Part shown: positions 1 through 7,700 of the stretch, piece by piece
Layout: every line of letters starts with the position of its first letter
Position numbering within the stretch: position 1 is the stretch's first letter
Source: Candidatus Peribacteraceae bacterium
GTDB lineage: Bacteria > Patescibacteriota > Gracilibacteria > Peribacterales > Peribacteraceae
Reading direction: 5' to 3'
Assembly: GCA_028699155.1 (NCBI GenBank)
Contig: JAQVVD010000012.1
Coordinates: forward strand, 1 to 40,689
DNA: 40,689 nucleotides
Notes under the pieces: generated by a model
The model's database searches: none
The model's input: only the letters and a program-made list of their open reading frames with translations
What the model was told of the DNA's origin: nothing
Program-made: the position numbers and the translations under genes

Positions 1-155
1 TTCCTTCGCACAAGTTTTCTCTGTATTTGAAGGAGTGTGAATTCCGGTTTAATCATCGGAACGAAAATCTGTATACTGTTCTTCTGTTAGTCCTCAAAAA
101 ATTCTAGTTTCCTAGGGGAGAGCCTAAGTATAACGAATCAAGTATAAAAATCATC

Positions 156-177
156 GCGAAGCGGAGCTCCGCTTCGC
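156..177. repeat. 22-nt perfect palindrome
   Basis: A perfect palindrome centred on GAGCTC (arms GCGAAGCGGAG) in the otherwise AT-rich first 245 bases. I see no convincing gene in 1-245. It could form a cruciform or be a genome-wide repeat unit; no T-run follows on either strand, so it is not a clear terminator. Confidence 0.6.
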
Positions 178-215
178 TGGAGCGATTCCATGAAAAGAGA
201 AGGAGAGTCCAGGAG

Positions 216-234
216 AGGAAACCGTAGGTTTCCT
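216..234. terminator. hairpin downstream of tRNA-Arg
   Basis: Perfect 8-bp stem AGGAAACC/GGTTTCCT with a 3-nt loop, 11 nt past the tRNA-Arg 3' end. On the tRNA (minus) strand no U-run follows; on the plus strand only TTT follows. It is possibly a processing or termination signal of the tRNA transcript. Confidence 0.3.
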
Positions 235-245
235 TTCACGCATAG

Positions 246-320
246 TGGTGCCCCCGGCAGGAATCGAACCTGCATTTATCCCTTAGGAGAGGATTGTTCT
301 ATCCATTGAACTACAAGGGC
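246..320 (-). tRNA. tRNA-Arg (anticodon CCU), CCA encoded
   Basis: Full cloverleaf on the minus strand: acceptor GCCCTTG pairs with CGGGGGC (two G-U pairs), D-arm GTTC/GAAC, anticodon stem ATCCT/GGGAT with loop CTCCTAA giving anticodon CCU (reads AGG), and T-arm GCAGG/CCTGC with loop TTCGATT. The discriminator is A at 249, followed by an encoded CCA (248-246). It decodes the rare arginine codon AGG. Confidence 0.95.
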
Positions 321-434
321 TGTTGCACCGCTGCGGCGGACGGGGGGGCTGTCTCTGCGTCAAACTGCAGGAGCATATGCGAAATGAGCTGCGTAAAGTT
401 TACAACCTCTTACATCGGAATCCCACTCTAATCC

Positions 435-998
435 TTACTTCTGCGGAGTAAGAACGACGATATCTCTGCCCTCGGTCGGCAGGCTTCCTTTCTTCACATC
501 AAATGCATGTACCGCCTCTTTGCCTTGCGCCCCGCAAACCTTGAGAGTTTCTGCGTATTTTTCCGCGCCTCCCGTATTTAAGGGGATGAGGACGCGCGGA
601 TCGATATCATCGATGATTTTCTGCAATGCTTTGGGATTATCGGATGGGACGCAGAGCACATCGATATCGCCAAGGAACTCTATCTGGCTGTCCGACCAAT
701 CTTTCAGAGGAGAGTCGAGGAAGGCAAAATGCACGCCTTCGATCTCTACCATGTAGGAAACAGATGCTCCTTCGTCATGCCCGATTCCGCAAACGGAAAC
801 GCCGTCGATATCGTACTCTCCGGGCCAGGAAATCGTACGCAGAGCCGGTTTTTCTTCCGGTGCCTCCAGGAGTACGATTTCGTTCTCTTTCTGCACATAC
901 CCGTTCTCTGCGTGCACGATCACCGATTGCTTACCCGTTTTCAGAAGAACAGTAGTCCCGCCTTGGTACGTCATTGTAATCATAGCAAAACGCATCAT
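435..998 (-). CDS. degenerate metallo-beta-lactamase-fold protein (COG2220-like)
   Basis: 187 aa. The N-terminus (MITMTYQGGTTVLLKTG) and the later GEYDIDGVSV, VEIEGVHFAFLDS and DVLCVP segments follow the beta-strand pattern of UlaG/COG2220-type MBL proteins, but no HxHxDH metal-binding motif can be seen, so it is probably not an active hydrolase. An AGGTGGG Shine-Dalgarno lies about 9 nt before ATG 998; an internal ATG (MITMTY) is an alternative start. It is the last gene of a minus-strand lspA-murA-MBL run, 45 nt after murA. Its function is unknown. Fold assignment is moderately sure; loss of metal ligands is read directly from the sequence. Confidence 0.65.
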   Translation of the reverse strand: MMRFAMITMTYQGGTTVLLKTGKQSVIVHAENGYVQKENEIVLLEAPEEKPALRTISWPGEYDIDGVSVCGIGHDEGASVSYMVEIEGVHFAFLDSPLKDWSDSQIEFLGDIDVLCVPSDNPKALQKIIDDIDPRVLIPLNTGGAEKYAETLKVCGAQGKEAVHAFDVKKGSLPTEGRDIVVLTPQK

Positions 999-1042
999 AA
1001 GGAATGCCCACCTGTAAGGGAAGAAGATCCTCGAAGATCTTG

Positions 1043-2401
1043 CTATCCATACATTACCTGTGTTTTCTCGCCTCTCTGGCGAAGTGCCCGCAGTTTTGCG
1101 TCTTCGATCCTCTCATCCGTGGAGGCATCCGCTGGCGGAACGGTCACCTTGCGAATATCCGCGCCCAGCTTCTTGAGCTTCTCTTCCAGACGATCGTAAC
1201 CGCGCTCTATGTACCGCACGTCCGTAATGATTGATTCCCCCTCCGCGCAGAGAGCTGCGAGCACCATCGCCGCGCCTGCACGAATATCATTGCTCGCAAC
1301 AGTGCGCCCCCTCAGAGGGGTAGGCCCAATGATAAGTGCCTGATGCGCATTGAGCATTTCTACATGCGCACCCATTTTCTCCAGTTCGTAGAGGTATGCC
1401 ATTCTCCCCTCAAACAACCGCTCGAAGATGCGGCTGACCCCGGATGCCTGCGTCATCAGGACTCCGATGGGAGCCTGGAGGTCTGTGGGGAATCCCGGGA
1501 AAATATTCGTGCGGACCTCGCCTGCCCTGAGCGAAGAGATCTCTCCATCGATGAAGAGCATTCGCTCTGTCTCATCATACTGCCACACGCCTCCCAGCCG
1601 ATGGATCGCGGACAGGAATGACAATAAATGTGACTTGTCTACATCATGGAGACGCACTCTCCCGCGCGTTACCAGTGCCGCGATGACAAATGCGCCTGCT
1701 TCCAGGTAGTCGGAGGGCACGGCGTGCGTAACGCAGGCAAGTTGCTTCTTGCCCCGTACTACAACCGTATGTGTTCCTGCTCCTTCCACCTGGGCCCCCA
1801 TACCATGGATGAACTGCTCTGTTTCCTGCACATGAGGTTCTGCTGCAGCGAGGTCAATGCGCGTTTCGCCGGGGACTAAAGCGGCTGCAAGAACGACATT
1901 CTCTGTCGCAGTCACAGAAAACTCCGGGAGCACCACATGGCTCGGCTTCAGCTGCCCCTGCAAATGTAAGACTTCATCAGTGCTCATGTCTTCCGCTCCC
2001 ATCTGCCGGAACGCCTGCACATGCGCATCCACCGGGCGTTTGCCTAGCACGCATCCACCGGGATACGCCATCTCCGCCACGCCGAACCGCGCAAGGAGCG
2101 GCCCCAGGAGCACGATAGAACCGCGGAGGCGCGAAACGAGCTCTGCGGGGATCAGTCTGGGCTGCAGGTTATGCGTGCGTATGCGCACTGTTCCTTCCTG
2201 AAAAGAAGTTTCTGCTCCCAGGTACTCCAGAATTTCCAGCATCTTGAGCGTATCTGTCAGGCACGGCACGTTATGGAGCACTGTCTCCCCGCTGCAGAGG
2301 ATGCTCCCTGCGATCAGCGGAAGCGCCGCATTCTTGGACCCGCTTATCAAAACATCCCCCCGGAGAGGCGTGCCGCCATTGATCTGGTACCTGATATCCA
2401 T
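1043..2401 (-). CDS. murA: UDP-N-acetylglucosamine 1-carboxyvinyltransferase MurA
   Basis: 452 aa against about 420 usual for the family. Catalyses the first committed step of peptidoglycan synthesis in the cytoplasm: enolpyruvyl transfer from PEP to UDP-GlcNAc. Visible hallmarks are the N-terminal SGSKNAALPL (with the conserved Lys-Asn pair), RLRGS, and the active-site loop GGCVLGKRPVDAHV with Cys117, the fosfomycin-target cysteine. The extra length is a C-terminal tail after the usual RGYDRLEEKLKKLGA end, rich in Asp/Glu/Arg. No Shine-Dalgarno is visible; a TACAAT box lies about 18 nt upstream of ATG. It lies 77 nt downstream of lspA on the same strand, suggesting a cell-envelope operon. 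Confidence 0.97.
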   Translation of the reverse strand: MDIRYQINGGTPLRGDVLISGSKNAALPLIAGSILCSGETVLHNVPCLTDTLKMLEILEYLGAETSFQEGTVRIRTHNLQPRLIPAELVSRLRGSIVLLGPLLARFGVAEMAYPGGCVLGKRPVDAHVQAFRQMGAEDMSTDEVLHLQGQLKPSHVVLPEFSVTATENVVLAAALVPGETRIDLAAAEPHVQETEQFIHGMGAQVEGAGTHTVVVRGKKQLACVTHAVPSDYLEAGAFVIAALVTRGRVRLHDVDKSHLLSFLSAIHRLGGVWQYDETERMLFIDGEISSLRAGEVRTNIFPGFPTDLQAPIGVLMTQASGVSRIFERLFEGRMAYLYELEKMGAHVEMLNAHQALIIGPTPLRGRTVASNDIRAGAAMVLAALCAEGESIITDVRYIERGYDRLEEKLKKLGADIRKVTVPPADASTDERIEDAKLRALRQRGEKTQVMYG

Positions 2402-2478
2402 AGTGCGCTGCAGTGCAGAATTGTACCGTAGATCCTGGTCCTGACCAGTCGTTTCCGGGCTTCTTTCTCACTCCTTCT

Positions 2479-2928
2479 TTAGGCGATTTTCCCCGGATTT
2501 CTGCGCGCCAGCCATCCCAGCAGCATTTCCGCCAGCAGGAATGCCACTCCCACATTTATACAGATGTCCGCTACGTTAAAAACGGGGAAGCTCCCGATCT
2601 GCATCATATCTGTCACCGTACCGTCTGGCAGGCGGTCAATGATGTTTGCTACACCGCCGCCCAGAATGAGACCGAATCCGATTCTCTCAAGTGGTTTTGC
2701 TGCAGAACGGAGGGCGACCGCCATCACGATGAGCACGGCGAAGAGGATGATGGCATCCTGGTACGGTCCCAGGTGCAGGCCAAAGGCGATTCCTTCGTTC
2801 TCCGCCCGCTGCAGACCGATGAACGAACCGGCAATGGCGATCCTGCCCGTGAGCCACAGATCGACCGCACGCGCAGCCAGAACGCTGGCAACGCCACTGG
2901 CGCAAGCCACAAGCGCAATCAATCGCAT
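2479..2928 (-). CDS. lspA: lipoprotein signal peptidase (signal peptidase II)
   Basis: 149 aa integral membrane aspartyl protease with four hydrophobic segments. It cleaves the signal peptide of diacylated prolipoproteins before the lipidated cysteine. The two catalytic aspartates are in NIIDR (Asp98) and FNVADICINVG (Asp121), both in the canonical LspA contexts, and the AENEGIAFG segment matches the conserved N-x-G-xx-FG loop. It is the first gene of the lspA-murA-MBL run, divergent from nusA. A possible lipoprotein substrate is encoded at 6826-7167. No Shine-Dalgarno is visible. Confidence 0.93.
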   Translation of the reverse strand: MRLIALVACASGVASVLAARAVDLWLTGRIAIAGSFIGLQRAENEGIAFGLHLGPYQDAIILFAVLIVMAVALRSAAKPLERIGFGLILGGGVANIIDRLPDGTVTDMMQIGSFPVFNVADICINVGVAFLLAEMLLGWLARRNPGKIA

Positions 2929-2971
2929 GCACGTATGCTAACAGAAACTGCCGTAAAATACCTGTAAGTAC

Positions 2972-3001
2972 TTGCGGACATTCCGGAGAACAGGGTACAA
3001 T
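2972..3001 (+). promoter_or_regulatory. nusA promoter
   Basis: Sigma-70-type: -35 TTGCGG (2972-2977), 18-nt spacer, -10 TACAAT (2996-3001). The expected start site near 3008 coincides with the first base of the leader stem described next. Confidence 0.65.
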
Positions 3002-3007
3002 ATTCTT

Positions 3008-3074
3008 GTCGCATCGTGAGTAGAGACACTATCCCCCTTTCTATCGGGATGGTGGTTTTCCCGATATCTGCGAC
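3008..3074 (+). promoter_or_regulatory. structured 5' leader of nusA
   Basis: The leader can fold as a closed element: outer stem GTCGCA (3008-3013) with TGCGAC (3069-3074), inner 8-bp stem TATCGGGA (3042-3049) with TCCCGATA (3059-3066). The outer stem begins at the predicted transcription start. After it comes a pyrimidine-rich stretch to ATG 3104 with no Shine-Dalgarno. Possible autoregulatory leader; no known riboswitch class recognised. Confidence 0.5.
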
Positions 3075-3103
3075 ACTGTTACTTCTTCTTTCCTCCCGTC
3101 ATC

Positions 3104-4462
3104 ATGCGCGCATCGTTCCTCGCCGCCATTAACCAGATCTGCTCTGAGAAGAACGTGAATCCCGATCAGGTGCTGGATGCGGTCAAACAGGCTATCGCCA
3201 CCGCGTACCGGAAAGACTACGGCAACAAGGAGCAGGAGATACGCGTGGAACTGAAAGAGGGGCAGGACATGCCGACGATCCTTCTCGTGAAGGAGGTGGT
3301 CGACGATGTGGAGAATGAGAACTTCGAAATCAGCGTCAAGGATGCCAAGAAGATCAGGCCTGGCGTGGAAACGGGCGATGAGATTGAGATTGACGTTACC
3401 CCGATGGAGTACGGCCGCATCGCGGCGCAGGCCGCCAAGCAGGTCATTCTGCAGAAACTGCAGGAGGCGGAGAAACAGAGCCTCTACGAGATGTTCAAGG
3501 ATCGTGAAGAGGAGCTGCTCACCGCAACGGTCACGAAGGTCGAGCACAACTGGGTGACCCTGGAAATCGAAGGGATGACTGTGACGCTCCCGTGGCGGGA
3601 GCAGATCCCGGGGGAACACTACTACACGGGCAAGCGGATTCGTGTGTACCTGGATAAAGTGGAAATGACAGGAAAGGGACCGCAATTGCGCATCTCGCGC
3701 ACGCACTCAAACCTCGTGAAGAAGCTTTTGGAACTTGAAATTCCGGAAGTGCGCAACGGCGACGTGCAAATCAGGGCGATTGCCCGCGATGCCGGGTTCC
3801 GCAGCAAAGTCGCCGTTGCGAGTTCTGACCAGCGCATTGATCCCATCGGCGCATGCGTCGGGCAGAAAGGCGTGCGTATCCAGGCTGTGATGGAGGAGCT
3901 GAACGGTGAGCGCGTGGATATGATTGAGTGGTCTGACGACCCCATCAGGCTCATTTCTACCGCGCTGCAACCAGCTGCCATCTCCGCTGTCATCATTGTG
4001 AATGACAAAGAGTACCTGGACGAGGAAGGGCGCAAGATCAAGAAGCGTGCGGCGGTCTTCGTGGAAGAGGCGCAACGCCCCATGGCAATCGGCAAGAAGG
4101 GGCAGAACATCCGCCTCGCCACAGAACTGACCGGCTTCGAGCTGGATATGTACAACTACGAGGAACTCCCCGCCTTCAAGGCGAAGCTCGCAGAATTGCG
4201 CGGAGGCGCGGAAGTGGCAGTGACTGAATTCGTTCCGGAGGAAGAAGGCGCTGAGGGGGAGAAGCCGAAGGGGCGGCGCGCATTGAAGGTTGTGGAGAAG
4301 AAGAAGGAAGAAGAGAAGGAGGAGAAAGGAGAGAAGGAGACGGAGAAGGAGAACGGAGCAAAGAAAGAGAAGAAAGCGAAGGAACCGAAGGGTGAAAAGG
4401 AGGAAGCCCCGGCCGAAGAGAAGCCTGCGGAGGGAAAGAAGGAGGAAAAAGGAGAAGCGTAG
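3104..4462 (+). CDS. nusA: transcription termination/antitermination protein NusA
   Basis: 452 aa. Binds RNA polymerase and nascent RNA, modulating pausing, termination and antitermination. Domain order: N-terminal polymerase-binding domain (about 1-125, beginning ASFLAAINQICSEKN), S1 domain (about 134-200), then KH1 and KH2 (about 225-345, with the GACVGQKGVRIQAV and AIGKKGQNIRLA GxxG loops). After residue 365 comes an unusual 85-residue low-complexity tail of almost only Lys, Glu, Gly, Ala and Pro, in place of the acidic repeats seen in some NusA. No Shine-Dalgarno is present; translation starts after a CU-rich leader. The next gene begins 27 nt downstream. Confidence 0.96.
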   Translation: MRASFLAAINQICSEKNVNPDQVLDAVKQAIATAYRKDYGNKEQEIRVELKEGQDMPTILLVKEVVDDVENENFEISVKDAKKIRPGVETGDEIEIDVTPMEYGRIAAQAAKQVILQKLQEAEKQSLYEMFKDREEELLTATVTKVEHNWVTLEIEGMTVTLPWREQIPGEHYYTGKRIRVYLDKVEMTGKGPQLRISRTHSNLVKKLLELEIPEVRNGDVQIRAIARDAGFRSKVAVASSDQRIDPIGACVGQKGVRIQAVMEELNGERVDMIEWSDDPIRLISTALQPAAISAVIIVNDKEYLDEEGRKIKKRAAVFVEEAQRPMAIGKKGQNIRLATELTGFELDMYNYEELPAFKAKLAELRGGAEVAVTEFVPEEEGAEGEKPKGRRALKVVEKKKEEEKEEKGEKETEKENGAKKEKKAKEPKGEKEEAPAEEKPAEGKKEEKGEA

Positions 4463-4489
4463 GATGCGTAAGCGCGCTAGGATGGCAGC

Positions 4490-6814
4490 GTGAAGCTGCC
4501 CTCTCTTCCATTCGTTGTCCTGGATACGGAAACCACGGGATTCATCCCGAAGGTGAATCGTGTCATTGAATTCGCCGCCGTCCGCTATGACGGTGAGAAA
4601 ATCGGCACGCCGTACGAGCAGCTCTTCTCGATCCCCGGCTCAATTCCGGCGCAGGTCAGTACGCTCACTCACATCAATGATGCTGATCTGGAGGGGCATC
4701 CGCCATTCGAAGAAAAATTGCAAGAGATCGCAGCGGCTATAGGAGAAGACACCCTCATTGTCGGGCAGAATGTAGGGTTCGATATCCGCATGCTGAAGGG
4801 CGAGGGGATTGACCTGACGCAGCGGCCGTGGATAGACACATCCATGCTGGCTTCTCTCGTTTTTCCGGAACTCAAGAGCTACTCGCTGGGCTACGTGAGC
4901 AGAGTGCTCGGTCTCAACCATGAGCCGGTGCACCGGGCGCTCGGCGACGTTCATGCAACGCTCGAACTGCTCTCGCGCTGCTGGGAGCGTTTTGTATCAC
5001 TGCCCGCCGCTCTGCGCGAGCCGCTCGATGCCGTCATGGCGAAAGCCCCACAGGCATACCGGACTCTGTTCGGAGCACTCCCCCCTCCTTCCCGCACCGC
5101 CGAATCACCGCCATGGCTGACTGCAGAAGTACGCAGGCATCTGCATGGCGAAGGCCTGACCGGGTTCCCTCTTGAGGCACCCGCACGAGGAACCGTGCAG
5201 CTTGTGGAAGAACCATTTACACCGGGGTTCCTCTCGCAGATTCTGCTGGATGCCATAGGGAAGAAGCACTCCTCTGCCATTGCAGTGAAGAACTTGCACA
5301 GCACGCTGCAATCACTCTCCATCCCCAACGGAGTGCGCGTTCTGCACCCGCCCTCTGCGATGCTCGACGCCAGAGCGGTTGCAGCATTCGCATCGCAGGG
5401 GACGTACACGGCAGATGAGGCGACACTCGCGGTGAAGCTTGCCTGGTACGAACCGCAGATTCGTTCGCAAGCCCCTCTCCATGGCGAGGAGCAGTCTATA
5501 TGGAATGGCAAGCTTGCATGCACAACGGAGAGCGCGGATTACCGGGAACAATTCGGGACGCAGCACGGCGTGTTCCTGCTGGATCACCGTCAGCTCCTCT
5601 CCGCGCTGGCCGAACCGAAACATCCAGGATATGCGCTGCTCACTTCTGTCACGCACGCTGTCGTGGATGATGCGTCAATGTTGGAAGACACAGCAACCAA
5701 AGCATACGGGCACTACTGCTCATTGAATGATATGCGTGCAGCTGCCGAGGGAAACGCTGCGCTCACCAAATTCACGGACCTGCTCCAAATCTGGGTGGAA
5801 AAAACCAGGCAGTTCCACGATGTGCACTACATTGTCCCGGCAGACCTCTCTACCCCAGAAGCCGGTGGTTTGCGCAGCCAGCTGCAAGAGATCCTGGAAA
5901 AAACTGCGGTAACCAATGGATCGCCGATCCATGCGCAGCTCGCCTCCCTTCTGGCAATCCTGCAGGCGGAGCATCTGCCCGGCCGGATCTGCTGGATCGA
6001 ACAGCGGCAGGATGGCAGCCAGTTCGTGCAATCCGTCCCCGAACACATCCCCCCCTTGCTCAAAGAGCACCTCTACGACCGCTGCAGCACGACGCTGCTG
6101 GTCCCCCCCGACAGCGCAGACTCTCTTGCTGAACTGCTGCCGATTGGCAGTAAAACGGTACGAATCTCTGCTCCTGCGGCAGATCCGCCGCTGGAAATTT
6201 CCTGTGCTGCAGGCAGGACAATCGCATCCATATTCGCGAGTCCCCCGGAGGGAAAAACGGTTCTCCTCATGGGCAGCAGAGGGAAGATTGAGAATGTTTT
6301 CATCCGGTATGCCAGAGCGATGGAAGAGCTCGGCGTTACGCTCATCTGCCAAAACTTAAGCGGCGGGATGGGTCGCATGCAGGCGGAATTCGCTGCAACC
6401 ACAGGCACGACTATCTGGGTGCTTACGCCGTGGTCATTCGAAGGGGTAGAAGTTCCTCTGGGGGGTATAGACCACCTGATTATTGAAACTCTCCCATTCG
6501 ATCATCCGTCGCACACTGTCCTGAGCAAACGGGCAGAACACTACCGCGATCCATTCAATGAGTACACGCTTGCCCGCCTGAAACACCGGCTCCACAGGCT
6601 GCTGCGTACTTTCTGCTGCTATCGTTCGCCTGTGGGCGATATTCTCTTCCTGGATGAGAGGCTGGAGAAGAAGGAGTACGGCAGGAGCATATGGCGGTAC
6701 CTGCAACGCCTGGCTGGCACGGCAGAAACTCCGACGCAGTCTCTGCCAGAAAAAATCAGGCACGCGCCGCAGAAAGTGGATGCAAACAAGAAAACCCAAC
6801 TCCCGCTCTTCTAG
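4490..6814 (+). CDS. DEDDh exonuclease fused to an inactivated DinG-type helicase
   Basis: 774 aa, GTG start. Residues 8-170 are a DnaQ-type 3'-5' exonuclease with an intact DEDDh set: D12 and E14 (DTET), D98 (GFDIRML), H148 and D153 (HRALGDVH). The rest aligns in motif order with the DinG/XPD helicase part of Gram-positive DinG (about 930 aa): FLLDHRQLLSAL, VVDDASMLED (about 391-400, where DEAH should be), SFEGVEVP...LIIETLPFDHPS (about 649-674), HRLHRLLR (about 699-706, motif VI) and ERLEKKEYG. No Walker A GxGKT is found where TPGFLSQILLDAI stands, and DEAH is DDAS, so ATP hydrolysis is unlikely. Probably a nuclease with a helicase-derived DNA-binding region, in repair or proofreading. Follows nusA by 27 nt. 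Confidence 0.8.
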   Translation: MKLPSLPFVVLDTETTGFIPKVNRVIEFAAVRYDGEKIGTPYEQLFSIPGSIPAQVSTLTHINDADLEGHPPFEEKLQEIAAAIGEDTLIVGQNVGFDIRMLKGEGIDLTQRPWIDTSMLASLVFPELKSYSLGYVSRVLGLNHEPVHRALGDVHATLELLSRCWERFVSLPAALREPLDAVMAKAPQAYRTLFGALPPPSRTAESPPWLTAEVRRHLHGEGLTGFPLEAPARGTVQLVEEPFTPGFLSQILLDAIGKKHSSAIAVKNLHSTLQSLSIPNGVRVLHPPSAMLDARAVAAFASQGTYTADEATLAVKLAWYEPQIRSQAPLHGEEQSIWNGKLACTTESADYREQFGTQHGVFLLDHRQLLSALAEPKHPGYALLTSVTHAVVDDASMLEDTATKAYGHYCSLNDMRAAAEGNAALTKFTDLLQIWVEKTRQFHDVHYIVPADLSTPEAGGLRSQLQEILEKTAVTNGSPIHAQLASLLAILQAEHLPGRICWIEQRQDGSQFVQSVPEHIPPLLKEHLYDRCSTTLLVPPDSADSLAELLPIGSKTVRISAPAADPPLEISCAAGRTIASIFASPPEGKTVLLMGSRGKIENVFIRYARAMEELGVTLICQNLSGGMGRMQAEFAATTGTTIWVLTPWSFEGVEVPLGGIDHLIIETLPFDHPSHTVLSKRAEHYRDPFNEYTLARLKHRLHRLLRTFCCYRSPVGDILFLDERLEKKEYGRSIWRYLQRLAGTAETPTQSLPEKIRHAPQKVDANKKTQLPLF

Positions 6815-6825
6815 AGCGAGTTCGG

Positions 6826-7167
6826 TTATTTCTGCGGATCGGGGATGCACGTCACCAGGTTATCCTCTCCCCAATCCAGGCAGCCCGGGAGGGAATCGCA
6901 CTGAGTGGCAACGCCGTTCGTGTAGTAGATGTACCGTTGTACTTTATCTTCGCACTGCAGTTTGCACTCCCACGGATTGTCAAAAGAAGCATCGGAAGGA
7001 TGCGGGAAGGTGTAATCGACAGCAATCGGTTCGCCCTTGCAGGAAGCTTGCGGGGGCGGGGGAGTAGCTTCCGGGAGCTTCTTCTCTGTGCATGACTGGA
7101 TGACCAGCAAGAGAAGAATGATCAGGAGGAGGATGTAGAACGGCCACTGTTTCCGAAAGGACTTCAT
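6826..7167 (-). CDS. secreted/lipoprotein-like six-cysteine protein, paralogue 1
   Basis: 113 aa, not a named family I recognise. Basic N-terminus and hydrophobic segment (about 10-25) ending in VIQSC, close to a lipobox, so it may be a lipoprotein matured by LspA. After a proline linker comes a compact domain with six cysteines: CKGEPI, NPWECKLQC, TQCD, GCLD and VTC. The same domain occurs in the next gene upstream (7253-7669) with about half its residues identical. The mature domain should be outside the membrane with disulfides. Its 3' end faces the exonuclease gene, only 11 nt away. Confidence 0.75.
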   Translation of the reverse strand: MKSFRKQWPFYILLLIILLLLVIQSCTEKKLPEATPPPPQASCKGEPIAVDYTFPHPSDASFDNPWECKLQCEDKVQRYIYYTNGVATQCDSLPGCLDWGEDNLVTCIPDPQK

Positions 7168-7206
7168 CTATCGCCATAGTATGCCTTTCGCATGCTGCAC
7201 TCAACG

Positions 7207-7231
7207 AAAGACCGCCATCGGCGGTCTTTTT
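7207..7231 (+). terminator. intrinsic terminator between the two paralogues
   Basis: Perfect 10-bp stem AAAGACCGCC/GGCGGTCTTT with an ATC loop, followed by TTTATT on the plus strand. On the minus strand it would end the transcript of 7253-7669 with a weaker CTTTCGTT tail, so it may work both ways and separate the two paralogues. Confidence 0.7.
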
Positions 7232-7252
7232 ATTCCTTCATTCAGCCAGGGG

Positions 7253-7669
7253 CTATTCCTCCTCTTCGTCCGGCTTGTCACCCTTGGGCGGGTTGCAGGT
7301 GACTCCCTGGTCCTCCCCCAGATCCAGACATTCCGGGAGAACATCACACTGCGTTCCAATTCCATTGGCGTAGTAGATGTAACGCCGTTTCTTGTCCTGG
7401 CACTGAATTTGGCACTCCCAGGGATTATCGAAATCTGCGTCATTCTCCGAGTGCGGCCACCTGTACTCAACGTAGATGGGATCTCCTTTACATGTCTGAT
7501 CTGGTTGCAGTTGAGGCACTTGCCGCTCTCCATCCTGCGTGGTAATTCCTCCTTCCGAAGCAACGGGGAATACCTTGTACTGCGTCATCGTCTGTAAAAT
7601 GATGACTGCTGCAAATGCAAGGAGGACGCCGTACACAATGATGTTCTTGAGAGTGAAGATGTTTTTCAT
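7253..7669 (-). CDS. membrane-anchored six-cysteine protein, paralogue 2
   Basis: 138 aa. One N-terminal membrane segment (about 11-28) with no lipobox cysteine, a Gln/Pro/Thr linker, then the same domain as 6826-7167: CKGDPIYVEY, PHSENDADFDNPWECQIQC, RYIYYANG, TQCDVLPECLDLGED and VTCNPPKG, ending in an acidic DEEEE tail. The six Cys and the DNPWEC, RYIYY.NG and CLD.GED motifs are shared, so the pair arose by tandem duplication; one copy kept a plain anchor while the other gained a lipobox-like site. No known function; the strongest clue is the extracytoplasmic disulfide-rich fold. Confidence 0.75.
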   Translation of the reverse strand: MKNIFTLKNIIVYGVLLAFAAVIILQTMTQYKVFPVASEGGITTQDGERQVPQLQPDQTCKGDPIYVEYRWPHSENDADFDNPWECQIQCQDKKRRYIYYANGIGTQCDVLPECLDLGEDQGVTCNPPKGDKPDEEEE

Positions 7670-7700
7670 GTCGCCACTCTATCTTGCCGGAGCACGGGTA

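Noticed and set aside
1-245. Short AT-rich stretches with -10-like boxes (TATACT, TATAAA)
   Set aside because: No gene or RNA follows that I can support.
3041-3706. 221-codon minus-strand frame across the nusA leader and 5' part
   Set aside because: Antisense shadow of nusA; no family features.
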